From an uncultured Actinomycetes bacterium (lineage in GTDB: Bacteria > Actinomycetota > Thermoleophilia > Gaiellales > F1-60-MAGs149), in assembly GCA_903847495.1 (NCBI GenBank), contig CAINDT010000423.1, positions 1 to 9,472 on the forward strand: a stretch of 9,472 bases of DNA, written 5' to 3'. The position numbers and the translations under genes are program-made. Shown here one piece after another: positions 1 through 5,828 of this stretch. Under the pieces are notes generated by a model. That model was not told the origin of the DNA. It saw only the letters and a list, made by a program, of their open reading frames with translations, and ran no database searches. Each line of letters opens with the position of its first letter. The stretch's first letter is position 1.

Positions 1-1005
1 CCCGATCGCGTGCATGCCGGCGAGCTCCGGGAAGAAGCCGGCGTCGGCGGTGTACGCGCCGTTGTCGATGATGATCTTCGCGCGACGCGCGGTGAGCGTG
101 CCATCCGCCTTCACGCCGGTCTCGAGCTCGATCACCATGCCCTCGCGGCGATGGTCGGGCGCGATGAACTCCTCACGGCGCGAGAACACGAGCTTGGTCG
201 GGCGCTTGGCCTTGCGGGCGACCGCCGCGACGTGCGCCTCGAAGTGGAATTCGCACTTGCCGCCGAACCCGCCGCCGAGGTGTGGGACGATGACACGGAC
301 CTGGTTCTCCGCCATGCCGAGCGTGTGGGCGACGCCGGCACGCGCGTTGAACGGCACCTGCGTGGAGGACCAGATCGTGACCTGGTCGCCGTGCCACTCG
401 GCGACGACGGCGCGCGGCTCGATCGGCGCGGCGTGCTGCATGTCGGCGACGTAGCGCTCGCGCACGACGTGGTCGGCGGCGGCGAAGCCCGCGTCGGCGT
501 CGCCGTGGACGATCGACGTATGGCAGGCCTCATTGCCCTCGCGGACGATGTCGTAGGCGTCGCCGTAGTCCTTCCAGTCCGCGTGCACCAGCGGTGCACC
601 GGCAGCCAGCGAGGCCTCGATGTCGTTGACGATCGGCAGCGGCTCGATGTCGACCTCGATCAGGTCGCAGGCGCGCTGGGCGATCTCGGGCGTCGTGGCG
701 GCGACGGCGGCGATGATCTCGCCCTCGAAGCGCACGTACTCCTTCGCGAAGAGACGACGATCCTGGATGTAGCCACCGTGCTGGAGGTCCGGGGTGTCCT
801 CGTGCGTGACGACGGCGAAGACGCCCGGCAGCGCCTCGGCCTTGGACGTATCGATGCGCGTAATGCGCCCGGCGGCGATGTCGGCGTAGCGGAACTTGCA
901 GTGGGTGAGCCCGGTCAGCTGCAGGTCGGCCGTATAGCGGCCAAGGCCGGTGACCTTGTCCTTGCCGTCCTGGCGCTTGAACGTCCTGTCCTCGATCGCG
1001 GCCAT
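1..1005 (-). CDS. Xanthine dehydrogenase/aldehyde oxidase-family molybdopterin-binding subunit, N-terminal part (runs off the window)
   Basis: This is the large (CoxL/XdhB-like) subunit of a molybdenum hydroxylase, which oxidises purines, aldehydes or CO with help from FAD and 2Fe-2S subunits. The 335 visible residues have the family order. First comes an N-terminal a/b hammerhead domain (about residues 15-125, with GVFAVVTHED at 61-70). The start of the molybdopterin domain follows, with the conserved His/Glu stretch QHAAPIEPRAVVAEW (190-204), TQVPFNAR (215-222) and the cofactor-binding glycine loop GGGFGGK (244-250), then a REEF segment near 277-280. Family proteins are usually about 750-800 residues, so less than half is present. 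The reading frame is open to base 1. The ATG at 1005 is supported by a strong Shine-Dalgarno six bases upstream. Neither an FAD subunit nor a 2Fe-2S subunit lies upstream, where pth sits instead, so partners must be downstream or elsewhere. Substrate cannot be told. Family assignment is firm. Confidence 0.92.
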   Translation of the reverse strand, partial: MAAIEDRTFKRQDGKDKVTGLGRYTADLQLTGLTHCKFRYADIAAGRITRIDTSKAEALPGVFAVVTHEDTPDLQHGGYIQDRRLFAKEYVRFEGEIIAAVAATTPEIAQRACDLIEVDIEPLPIVNDIEASLAAGAPLVHADWKDYGDAYDIVREGNEACHTSIVHGDADAGFAAADHVVRERYVADMQHAAPIEPRAVVAEWHGDQVTIWSSTQVPFNARAGVAHTLGMAENQVRVIVPHLGGGFGGKCEFHFEAHVAAVARKAKRPTKLVFSRREEFIAPDHRREGMVIELETGVKADGTLTARRAKIIIDNGAYTADAGFFPELAGMHAIG

Positions 1006-1011
1006 GCGGCC

Positions 1012-1016
1012 CCTCC
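1012..1016 (-). promoter_or_regulatory. Shine-Dalgarno of the molybdenum hydroxylase gene
   Basis: On the minus strand GGAGG, inside a longer purine run, sits six bases before the ATG at 1005. It fixes the start of a gene whose 3' end is outside the window. Confidence 0.75.
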
Positions 1017-1043
1017 CTCGCTGTCGAACCGTGAATAGACAGA

Positions 1044-1049
1044 ATCCTA
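1044..1049 (-). promoter_or_regulatory. Possible -10 box upstream of the molybdenum hydroxylase gene
   Basis: The 76-base gap between pth and the hydroxylase contains TAGGAT on the minus strand, which fits the TANNNT pattern of a -10 element and would start transcription near 1037. No convincing -35 is present at the right spacing, so read-through from pth is equally possible. This is a weak candidate based on six bases. Confidence 0.2.
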
Positions 1050-1081
1050 GCCGTGCGCCTCGACGCGCGCCATGACGATGA

Positions 1082-1648
1082 CTACGGCCAGCGCTGCAGG
1101 GCGGCGTCGATACCCTCGACGATGATCGTCTCGGCGCAACGCGCGGCCTCGCGTGCCAGGGCGTCGGGATCCTCGTCCGGCTCGAAGCCGGCGAGGACGT
1201 AGGCGGCGATGTCACGGTGGTCGCCCTTGCCGGGGCGGCCGACGCCGCAGCGCACGCGCACGAAGTCGGGGGAGCCGAAGGCGTCGGCCATGGAACGCAG
1301 GCCGTTGTGTCCCTTCAGCCCACCACCCTCACGGGCGCGCACGGCGCCCGGGGCCAGCTCGATGTCGTCGTAGATCACCACGACCTCGTCGATCGGCAGT
1401 CGCAGGTCGCGGACGCAGGCCCCGACCGAGCGGCCGGAGTCGTTCATGAACGTCTCGGGTGCCAGCACGGCCACGGGGATCTCGCCGAGCTTCACCTCGG
1501 CATAGCGTCCGTGGTACTTCGATTTCGTCGTCGCGCCGTGCTCGGCGAGCAGCGCCTCGACGGCCATCCAGCCGATGTTGTGGCGCGTCCTCGCGTATTT
1601 CGAGCCGGGATTGCCGAGCCCCACGATCAGGGCGTCGACGTAGCCCAT
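1082..1648 (-). CDS. pth: Peptidyl-tRNA hydrolase
   Basis: Pth cleaves the ester bond of peptidyl-tRNAs dropped by ribosomes, releasing tRNA for reuse in the cytoplasm; it is normally essential. The 188-residue length is typical. The signature positions of the family are visible: GLGNPGSKY (10-18, with Asn13), the catalytic His23 in RHNIG, Asn69 in TFMNDSG, the acidic pair Asp94-Asp95 in YDDI, and the GHNGLRS loop (113-119, with Asn115). The start at 1648 lies two bases after the stop codon of rplY, and only a poor Shine-Dalgarno precedes it, so translation is probably coupled to rplY. The rplY-pth pairing is widespread in Gram-positive and actinobacterial genomes. There it is often followed by mfd; here a molybdenum hydroxylase gene follows instead. 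Confidence 0.97.
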   Translation of the reverse strand: MGYVDALIVGLGNPGSKYARTRHNIGWMAVEALLAEHGATTKSKYHGRYAEVKLGEIPVAVLAPETFMNDSGRSVGACVRDLRLPIDEVVVIYDDIELAPGAVRAREGGGLKGHNGLRSMADAFGSPDFVRVRCGVGRPGKGDHRDIAAYVLAGFEPDEDPDALAREAARCAETIIVEGIDAALQRWP

Positions 1649-1650
1649 CG

Positions 1651-2328
1651 CTACTCGGCGGCGTCGTCGCCGGCGTCGCCGGCGTCAGCCGCCGGCTCCT
1701 CGCCGACGATCGCCGGCTCGGCGCTCTCCTCGCCCTCCTCGGAGGTCGAGGCGGCGGCCATTGCGGCGCGCGTGGCGACGCACGAGCAGATGACGGCATC
1801 GGGATCGCCGACGAACTCGTACGAGGACTCGGCAACGAGATCGCGCACGTGCAGCGAGTGCCCGATGCGGAGGTTCGTGATGTCGACGGTGATCTCCGTC
1901 GGCACCTGGCCCGGCAGGGCAGCGACCATGACCTCGTGCAGCGAGTGCTCGATCATGCCGCCGTCGAGCTTGACGCCATCGGACTCGCCGACGAGATGCA
2001 CCGGAACCGGGGCCGTGAACTTCTCGGTCATCGAAATCGCCATCAGGTCGACGTGGGTGACGCGATCGCGCACGCGGTCGATCTCCATTGCCTTGAGGAC
2101 GGCGTTGACCGGCTCCTTCTCGCCCTCGATCTCAAGCGAGAGGATGGCGTTGCGGCCAGCCTCACCGGAGAACGCGGCGCGCAGCGTGACGCGCTCGACC
2201 TGGATCGACAGGGGCTCGCGGCCCTGGCCGTACAGCACACCGGGGATCACGTCCTGCTTGCGCAGGCGCTGGTTGGCGCGGGTCGAGGCGGCCTCGCGCT
2301 TGGTGATGGCAATGGTGGTGTCGGACAT
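1651..2328 (-). CDS. rplY: 50S ribosomal protein L25 / general stress protein Ctc (TL5 type)
   Basis: This ribosomal protein binds 5S rRNA in the central protuberance of the large subunit. It is the long (Ctc/TL5) form of 225 residues. The N-terminal L25 barrel spans about residues 5-97, with the RNA-facing stretch DVIPGVLYGQG (26-36) and THVDL near 91-95. The C-terminal TL5 domain spans about 103-190, with PVHLVGESDGVKLDGG (109-124) and the LPGQVPTEITVDITNL segment (138-153). Residues 195-225 form a low-complexity, strongly acidic Ala/Glu/Asp tail, common in actinobacterial forms and probably disordered. GGAG lies 11 bases before the ATG, a somewhat long spacing. The gene follows a hairpin and a possible -10 box, so it may have its own promoter; it leads directly into pth. 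Confidence 0.96.
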   Translation of the reverse strand: MSDTTIAITKREAASTRANQRLRKQDVIPGVLYGQGREPLSIQVERVTLRAAFSGEAGRNAILSLEIEGEKEPVNAVLKAMEIDRVRDRVTHVDLMAISMTEKFTAPVPVHLVGESDGVKLDGGMIEHSLHEVMVAALPGQVPTEITVDITNLRIGHSLHVRDLVAESSYEFVGDPDAVICSCVATRAAMAAASTSEEGEESAEPAIVGEEPAADAGDAGDDAAE

Positions 2329-2360
2329 GGCAGGTTCAGCTCCAGACGAATGCAGGGCGC

Positions 2361-2366
2361 AGCATA
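2361..2366 (-). promoter_or_regulatory. Possible -10 box for rplY-pth
   Basis: TATGCT on the minus strand fits the -10 consensus pattern. It lies immediately after the hairpin at 2372-2412 and would give a leader of roughly 25 bases before the rplY start at 2328. The -35 position would fall inside the GC-rich hairpin stem and has no good match. A promoter here would make sense because the hairpin should cut transcription coming from the secreted-protein genes. Confidence 0.3.
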
Positions 2367-2371
2367 GGCAA

Positions 2372-2412
2372 GGCGCGGGGGCGGCGCGTCAGATGACGTC
2401 CGCCCCCGCGCC
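2372..2412 (-). terminator. Strong GC-rich hairpin, likely terminator of the sulfatase/barrel-protein unit
   Basis: GGCGCGGGGGCGG (2372-2384) pairs perfectly, 13 of 13, with 2400-2412. After a one-base bulge the stem continues for five more pairs (2386-2390 with 2395-2399, one of them G-U) around an AGAT loop (2391-2394). It begins 12 bases after the stop codon of the barrel-protein gene on the minus strand. The run of T expected of a classical intrinsic terminator is poor: the following bases read TTGCCTATG. It is therefore a hairpin-type terminator or transcript-end stabiliser by position rather than by a complete motif. Confidence 0.6.
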
Positions 2413-2424
2413 GCTTGGTCGATC

Positions 2425-2988
2425 TCAGCCCTTGATGGCTGCGAGCAACTGCTGTACGAGGAACTGGCGCTGCTTGGTCGCGCCGGGCCGGGTGGTCGTG
2501 CCGCGGAACTCGATCACCTCGCGCTTGCCGGTGATCGAATGGAGCGCGTTGAACTGGAGCACGCCACTCGATGCACCCTCGAACGCTCCGGTGCCGCCGG
2601 TGATCTGGCCGACGCCGGAGAACGAGATGGTGACGTTGCCCATGGAGTACGCCGAGACGGCCTGGCCGGTGACGGTGCCCGTGGCGGTGGTGATCGTGAA
2701 GACCGTCTCCGCGATGCCGAGCTTCGGGCGCAGCGTGTAGGTCAGCTCGATCGATCCGGCGCCGTAGGGCGTGCCCTTGACGGTGCCGGTGTCGACGAGC
2801 ACGAGCGGGCTCTCGGCATGGTCGAGCTGCGTCTTGCCGACGATCACGACGACGGAGCCACTGGTCGGGATCTTTGCCGGCTTGGTGGCGCTGTCCGGCG
2901 AAGGTGCTGCGCTCGCGGCGGGCACGGCGATCAGCGCACACAGGATGCAGCACGCGAGGAGGACCCGAAGACGGGTGATGGAGGTCAT
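2425..2988 (-). CDS. Exported small protein with allene-oxide-cyclase/dirigent-like barrel
   Basis: This 187-residue protein begins with a classical signal peptide: basic MTSITRLR, a hydrophobic stretch (9-22), and a probable cut after PAASA near residue 27. The mature part is about 160 residues, rich in Gly, Thr and Val and predicted all-beta. It carries GTVKGTPYGAGSIELTYTL (68-86), GTVTGQAV (104-111) and FSGVGQITGGTGAFEGASSG (123-142), followed by a final strand ending in FRGT (161-164). The GGTGAFEGA loop and the repeated short strands resemble the eight-stranded barrel of allene oxide cyclase-like and dirigent-like proteins, known in actinobacterial secretomes with mostly unknown function. 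The resemblance comes from motif memory and is not proof. Its AGGAG Shine-Dalgarno overlaps the stop of the sulfatase gene, so the two are co-transcribed and probably translationally coupled. No catalytic residues can be named. Confidence 0.8.
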   Translation of the reverse strand: MTSITRLRVLLACCILCALIAVPAASAAPSPDSATKPAKIPTSGSVVVIVGKTQLDHAESPLVLVDTGTVKGTPYGAGSIELTYTLRPKLGIAETVFTITTATGTVTGQAVSAYSMGNVTISFSGVGQITGGTGAFEGASSGVLQFNALHSITGKREVIEFRGTTTRPGATKQRQFLVQQLLAAIKG

Positions 2989-2994
2989 CAGGGG

Positions 2995-2999
2995 CTCCT
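2995..2999 (-). promoter_or_regulatory. Shine-Dalgarno of the barrel-protein gene overlapping the sulfatase stop codon
   Basis: The minus strand reads TAGGAGCCCCTGATG. The TAG is the sulfatase stop (2998-3000), AGGAG is the ribosome site, and the ATG at 2988 follows after six bases. The overlap implies coupled translation of the two genes. Confidence 0.8.
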
Positions 3000-4629
3000 A
3001 GGTGAGCGGCTGGAGGCGGGTGGACTTGGCGACCTGGAGCTTCTTCAGCATCCGCGCGTACTGGCGGTTCTGCTCCGGCGTGCGCTTGTACGTGCGATGC
3101 GCGATGTTGACCGTCTCGAGCGGATCGTTGAGCAGGTCATACATCTCGAACTCGCTCGCGACCTCGCCGGTCACGTCGAAGTACTCGGCGAGCTTCCAGC
3201 GCTGACCGCGAATCGACACGATGTGCTGCGGCGCCGGCACGTACGGGCCGTTGGCCTGGCCGGCCTGCCAGTCGTCGTACGTGAAGACGATCTCGTCCTG
3301 CACGGGCTTGGACTTCGGATTGAGCACCACCGACGAGTAGTCGCGACCCTGCCACGGCGCGCGGGCCGAGCTCGGGGCGTTGAACAGGCTGGCGATCGTC
3401 GGCAGGAAGTCGACGTGCGACACCATCGCGTCGGTCGCGTACGCCTTCTTGTACAGCGTCGGATTCGACCAGATCAGCGGAACGCGGATGGTCTCCTCGT
3501 AGAAGTTGAAGTTCTTCTGGCGCATGCCGCCGTGTGTCAGGCCCATCTCGCCGTGATCCGACGTGCGGATGATCACGGTGTTGTCGTAGAGCCCCTGCTC
3601 CTTCAGCGCCGACATGACGTTGACGAGGTACTCGTCGGACCACTTCATCAGGTTGGCGTAGAAGTTCAGGTAGTTGCGCTTCTTGCGGTACGTGTCCAAC
3701 GGCCCCATCAGAGCGCCGAGCTTGAGGAACACCTGCTGGGCGCGCGGCTTGGTCGAGAGGTCCTCGAGGTTCGTTGCCGGGACCCCGATGTCGCCCTCAA
3801 GCCAGATGTCGCTGTAGCCGGCCTTCTCGTAGTTCTTCGGGTAGGCGAGCACGTCGTGCGGGTTGACGAGCGAGCAGATCAGGAAGAACGGCGCCTGCTT
3901 GGCGGCCTCCGAGTTGATGTACTGGAGGATGCCCTCGTTGCCGTCCTGGTAGTTCGTCGTCTGCGCACCCATGTAGCGCGCGTCGTTCTGCGCGGAGCCG
4001 CCGCCCATCTCCGGGATGCTCTGGTTCGCGCCGGCGTCGTCGGGGTTCCAGCGCTGGAAGCCGAACGCACCGAGGTCTGCCGGGGTCCACGTCGAGCCGG
4101 CCGGCTTGCTGCAGTGCCACTTGCCCTTGTAGATCACGTTGTAGCCCGCGGCCGACATGACCGTCGCGATGTTGGCGAGGCTCGTCGACAGCGGCACCTG
4201 ATCGGGGTACTGCTCGACGGGCATGTTCTCCTCGAGCGTGTACTTCACGCCGTGCTGCGCCGGGAAGAAGCCCGTCATCAGCGTCGAGCGGGCCGGCGAG
4301 CACATGCACGCGTTGGTGAACGCGTTGTTGAACGTGATGCCGTTCCGCTGCAGCTCCGTGAAGCCGGGCAGGTTCTCCTGCGCCCAGCCGATCGGGAAGT
4401 GCTGGATCGCGCGCTCCTGATCGGTGATGAACATCACGACGTTCATGCCCGCCATGGAGCGCGGCTGCTTGGCCTTCGTCTCGGGCTCGGCGGCGGTCGC
4501 CACGCCGGTCGCGGCGGCCATGCCACCGAGGCCGAGCGCGGCTGCGGCGGCGGCGGTGCGGGCGAGGAAGCTCTGGCGGGTGACGGTCGACGGGTCCGGC
4601 GCGGCGTCGTCGTGCGTGTGGTCGGTCAT
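2998..4629 (-). CDS. Secreted type I sulfatase (formylglycine-dependent)
   Basis: This 543-residue alkaline-phosphatase-fold hydrolase is predicted to cut sulfate esters, or possibly phosphonate/phosphate esters, outside the membrane. The formylglycine signature is complete: CSPARSTLMTG at 110-120, where Cys110 would be oxidised by a formylglycine-generating enzyme not encoded here. Metal-site residues appear as Asp70-Gln71 (ITDQER) and Asp358-His359 (TSDHGEMG). Lys170/His172 (GKWH), NPHD (256-259) and a late Lys near 372 complete a sulfatase-like pocket. The Asp-Gln pair resembles phosphonate monoester hydrolases and choline-sulfatase-like branches more than the Asp-Asp of many arylsulfatases. 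The N-terminus looks like a Tat signal (TRQSFLARTAAAAAALGLGG), but the second twin Arg is Gln19. The ATG at 4629 was chosen over a GTG at 4668 because it gives the usual short n-region; neither has a good Shine-Dalgarno. It is followed by the barrel-protein gene. Substrate is unknown. Confidence 0.93.
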   Translation of the reverse strand: MTDHTHDDAAPDPSTVTRQSFLARTAAAAAALGLGGMAAATGVATAAEPETKAKQPRSMAGMNVVMFITDQERAIQHFPIGWAQENLPGFTELQRNGITFNNAFTNACMCSPARSTLMTGFFPAQHGVKYTLEENMPVEQYPDQVPLSTSLANIATVMSAAGYNVIYKGKWHCSKPAGSTWTPADLGAFGFQRWNPDDAGANQSIPEMGGGSAQNDARYMGAQTTNYQDGNEGILQYINSEAAKQAPFFLICSLVNPHDVLAYPKNYEKAGYSDIWLEGDIGVPATNLEDLSTKPRAQQVFLKLGALMGPLDTYRKKRNYLNFYANLMKWSDEYLVNVMSALKEQGLYDNTVIIRTSDHGEMGLTHGGMRQKNFNFYEETIRVPLIWSNPTLYKKAYATDAMVSHVDFLPTIASLFNAPSSARAPWQGRDYSSVVLNPKSKPVQDEIVFTYDDWQAGQANGPYVPAPQHIVSIRGQRWKLAEYFDVTGEVASEFEMYDLLNDPLETVNIAHRTYKRTPEQNRQYARMLKKLQVAKSTRLQPLT

Positions 4630-4636
4630 GGGAGCC

Positions 4637-4642
4637 ACCGTA
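4637..4642 (-). promoter_or_regulatory. Possible leaderless promoter -10 box of the sulfatase gene
   Basis: TACGGT on the minus strand fits TANNNT and ends exactly seven bases before the ATG at 4629. That is the spacing seen in leaderless promoters of high-G+C Gram-positive and Deinococcus-type bacteria. The lack of any Shine-Dalgarno before this ATG agrees with a leaderless message. A second TANNNT (TACCTT, 4729-4734) lies just downstream, in the direction of transcription, of the tandem repeats and is an alternative. Confidence 0.3.
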
Positions 4643-4740
4643 TCAGCGCGTGATGCATGTGTGAACACCGGGAGATCATGCGGAGGGGTATCCCACCGTG
4701 TGCTGTGCGTCGGGTCACTGGTCGCAGCAAGGTATGGGAT

Positions 4741-4785
4741 CGCTGGTTGCCGCGACTGCGTCGCTGGTCACGGCGACTGCGTCGC
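4741..4785. repeat. Two tandem 21-bp repeats, each carrying a short dyad
   Basis: Units 4741-4761 and 4762-4782 match at 18 of 21 positions; both start CGCTGGT and end GCGACTGCGT. Each contains the inverted repeat GCGAC-TGC-GTCGC (4752-4764 and 4773-4785), so two dyads sit 21 bp apart, about two turns of the helix and on the same face. A weaker copy of the CTGGT part occurs near 4715-4725. The repeats lie just after the prs stop and upstream of the sulfatase, so they could be an operator for the sulfatase unit or a pair of weak hairpins at the end of the prs message. The rest of the 4630-4796 gap shows nothing else clear. Confidence 0.6.
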
Positions 4786-4796
4786 GCCATCCACCC

Positions 4797-5828
4797 TCAG
4801 AACAGCTGGTTCTCGCCGCCGAAGATGTTCGACACCGAGCCCTCGCGGAAGACCTCCTCGATCGTCTGCGCGAGGATTGCGTCGACGGGGAGGACGCGGA
4901 TGCGGCTCTCGGCGGCACGGGGATCGATCGGGACGGTGTCGCACACGACGACCTCGTGCAGCACCGACTCCTTGATCCGATCGAGTGCGGGGTCGGACAG
5001 GATGGCGTGCGTGGCGCAGGCGTAGACCTCGGTCGCGCCGGCGTCGTGGACGGCCTGCGCGCCCGCGCAGAGCGTGCCGGCGGTGTCGATGATGTCGTCG
5101 GAGATGATCGCCTTCTTGCCCTCGACCTCGCCGATGATCGCGGCAACGCGGGCCTTGCCATGCTCGGGGCGGAGCTTCGCGATGATCGCGACCTCGGCGT
5201 CGAGCATCTCGGCGAAGCGCGTGGCCAGCTTGGCGCGTCCGGCGTCGGCGGAGACCACCACGGTGCCCTCGCCCGAAAGGCCCATATCGCGGAAGTGGCG
5301 GGCGAACATCGGGAGTGCCGTCATGTGGTCGACGGGACCGTCGAAGAAGCCCTGCACCTGGCCGGCGTGGAGATCCATCGTCAGCACGCGGTCGATGCCA
5401 GAGGCGCGCAGCAGCGTGGCGACGAGGCGCGCGGTGATCGGTTCGCGCGGCGCGGACTTCTTGTCCTGGCGCGCGTAGGGGTACCACGGGATGACGGCGG
5501 TGACGCGCTTGGCCGAGCCGAGCATGGCCGCGTCGGCCATGATCATCAGCTCCATCAGGTTGCGGTTGACCGGATTGACGCAGCTCTGCACGAGGAAGAC
5601 GTCGGCGCCGCGCACCGACTCCTCGAAGCGGGCGTAGATCTCGCCGTTGGCGAACGACTTGAGGGTGGTCCCGCCGAGCGTGACGCCAAGGCGATCGCAG
5701 ATGCGCTCGGCGAGGTCTGTGTTCGAGCGGCCGGAGAACACCATCAGGCGCTTGGAGGAGGGATGCTCGAACGACGTCAGTGGCGCGCCCATCTCGGCAG
5801 GGACGTCGAATAGCTTGGAATCAGACAT
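4797..5828 (-). CDS. prs: Ribose-phosphate pyrophosphokinase (PRPP synthetase)
   Basis: Prs transfers pyrophosphate from ATP to ribose 5-phosphate, giving PRPP for nucleotide, His and Trp synthesis in the cytoplasm. The 343 residues include all class I landmarks: FANGEIYARFEESVRG (59-74), the ATP-binding YPYARQDKK (116-124), the metal-binding and PRPP signature DLHAGQVQGFFDGPVDHM (152-169), AKLR (217-220), and the ribose-phosphate loop DDIIDTAGT (244-252). About 25 residues precede the first conserved strand (RLMVFSG), longer than in the usual 310-320-residue enzymes. A longer in-frame opening reaches 6224, but it runs antisense-like through glmU with no family similarity, so the ATG at 5828 is used. 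That ATG overlaps the end of glmU by eight bases and has an AGAGGA ribosome site, giving the classical glmU-prs coupling. The usual next gene, rplY, is displaced by about 2.5 kb. Confidence 0.97.
   Translation of the reverse strand: MSDSKLFDVPAEMGAPLTSFEHPSSKRLMVFSGRSNTDLAERICDRLGVTLGGTTLKSFANGEIYARFEESVRGADVFLVQSCVNPVNRNLMELMIMADAAMLGSAKRVTAVIPWYPYARQDKKSAPREPITARLVATLLRASGIDRVLTMDLHAGQVQGFFDGPVDHMTALPMFARHFRDMGLSGEGTVVVSADAGRAKLATRFAEMLDAEVAIIAKLRPEHGKARVAAIIGEVEGKKAIISDDIIDTAGTLCAGAQAVHDAGATEVYACATHAILSDPALDRIKESVLHEVVVCDTVPIDPRAAESRIRVLPVDAILAQTIEEVFREGSVSNIFGGENQLF

Noticed and set aside
10..1038. Plus-strand open frame of 342 codons opposite the molybdenum hydroxylase
   Set aside because: The minus strand gives a clean family match in the partial gene; the plus frame is its mirror.
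1217..2740. Plus-strand open frame of 507 codons across pth, rplY and part of the barrel gene
   Set aside because: It crosses three well-supported minus-strand genes and shows no recognisable domains; composition is that of an antisense frame.
2998..4629. Anti-phage or other defence function for the sulfatase/barrel pair
   Set aside because: Both carry export signals and neither shows a nuclease, nucleotide-signalling or membrane-pore motif; nothing supports defence.
2539..4653. Very long plus-strand open frame (704 codons) opposite the sulfatase and barrel-protein genes
   Set aside because: It is an antisense shadow in GC-rich DNA: Arg/Val/Leu/Asp-rich with no family motif, while the opposite strand encodes a complete sulfatase.
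4741..4785. Start of a CRISPR array or iteron origin
   Set aside because: Only two adjacent 21-bp units without spacers, no cas or replication gene nearby; a regulatory dyad pair explains it better.
4698..5813. Plus-strand open frame of 371 codons opposite prs
   Set aside because: Antisense shadow; prs on the minus strand is unmistakable.
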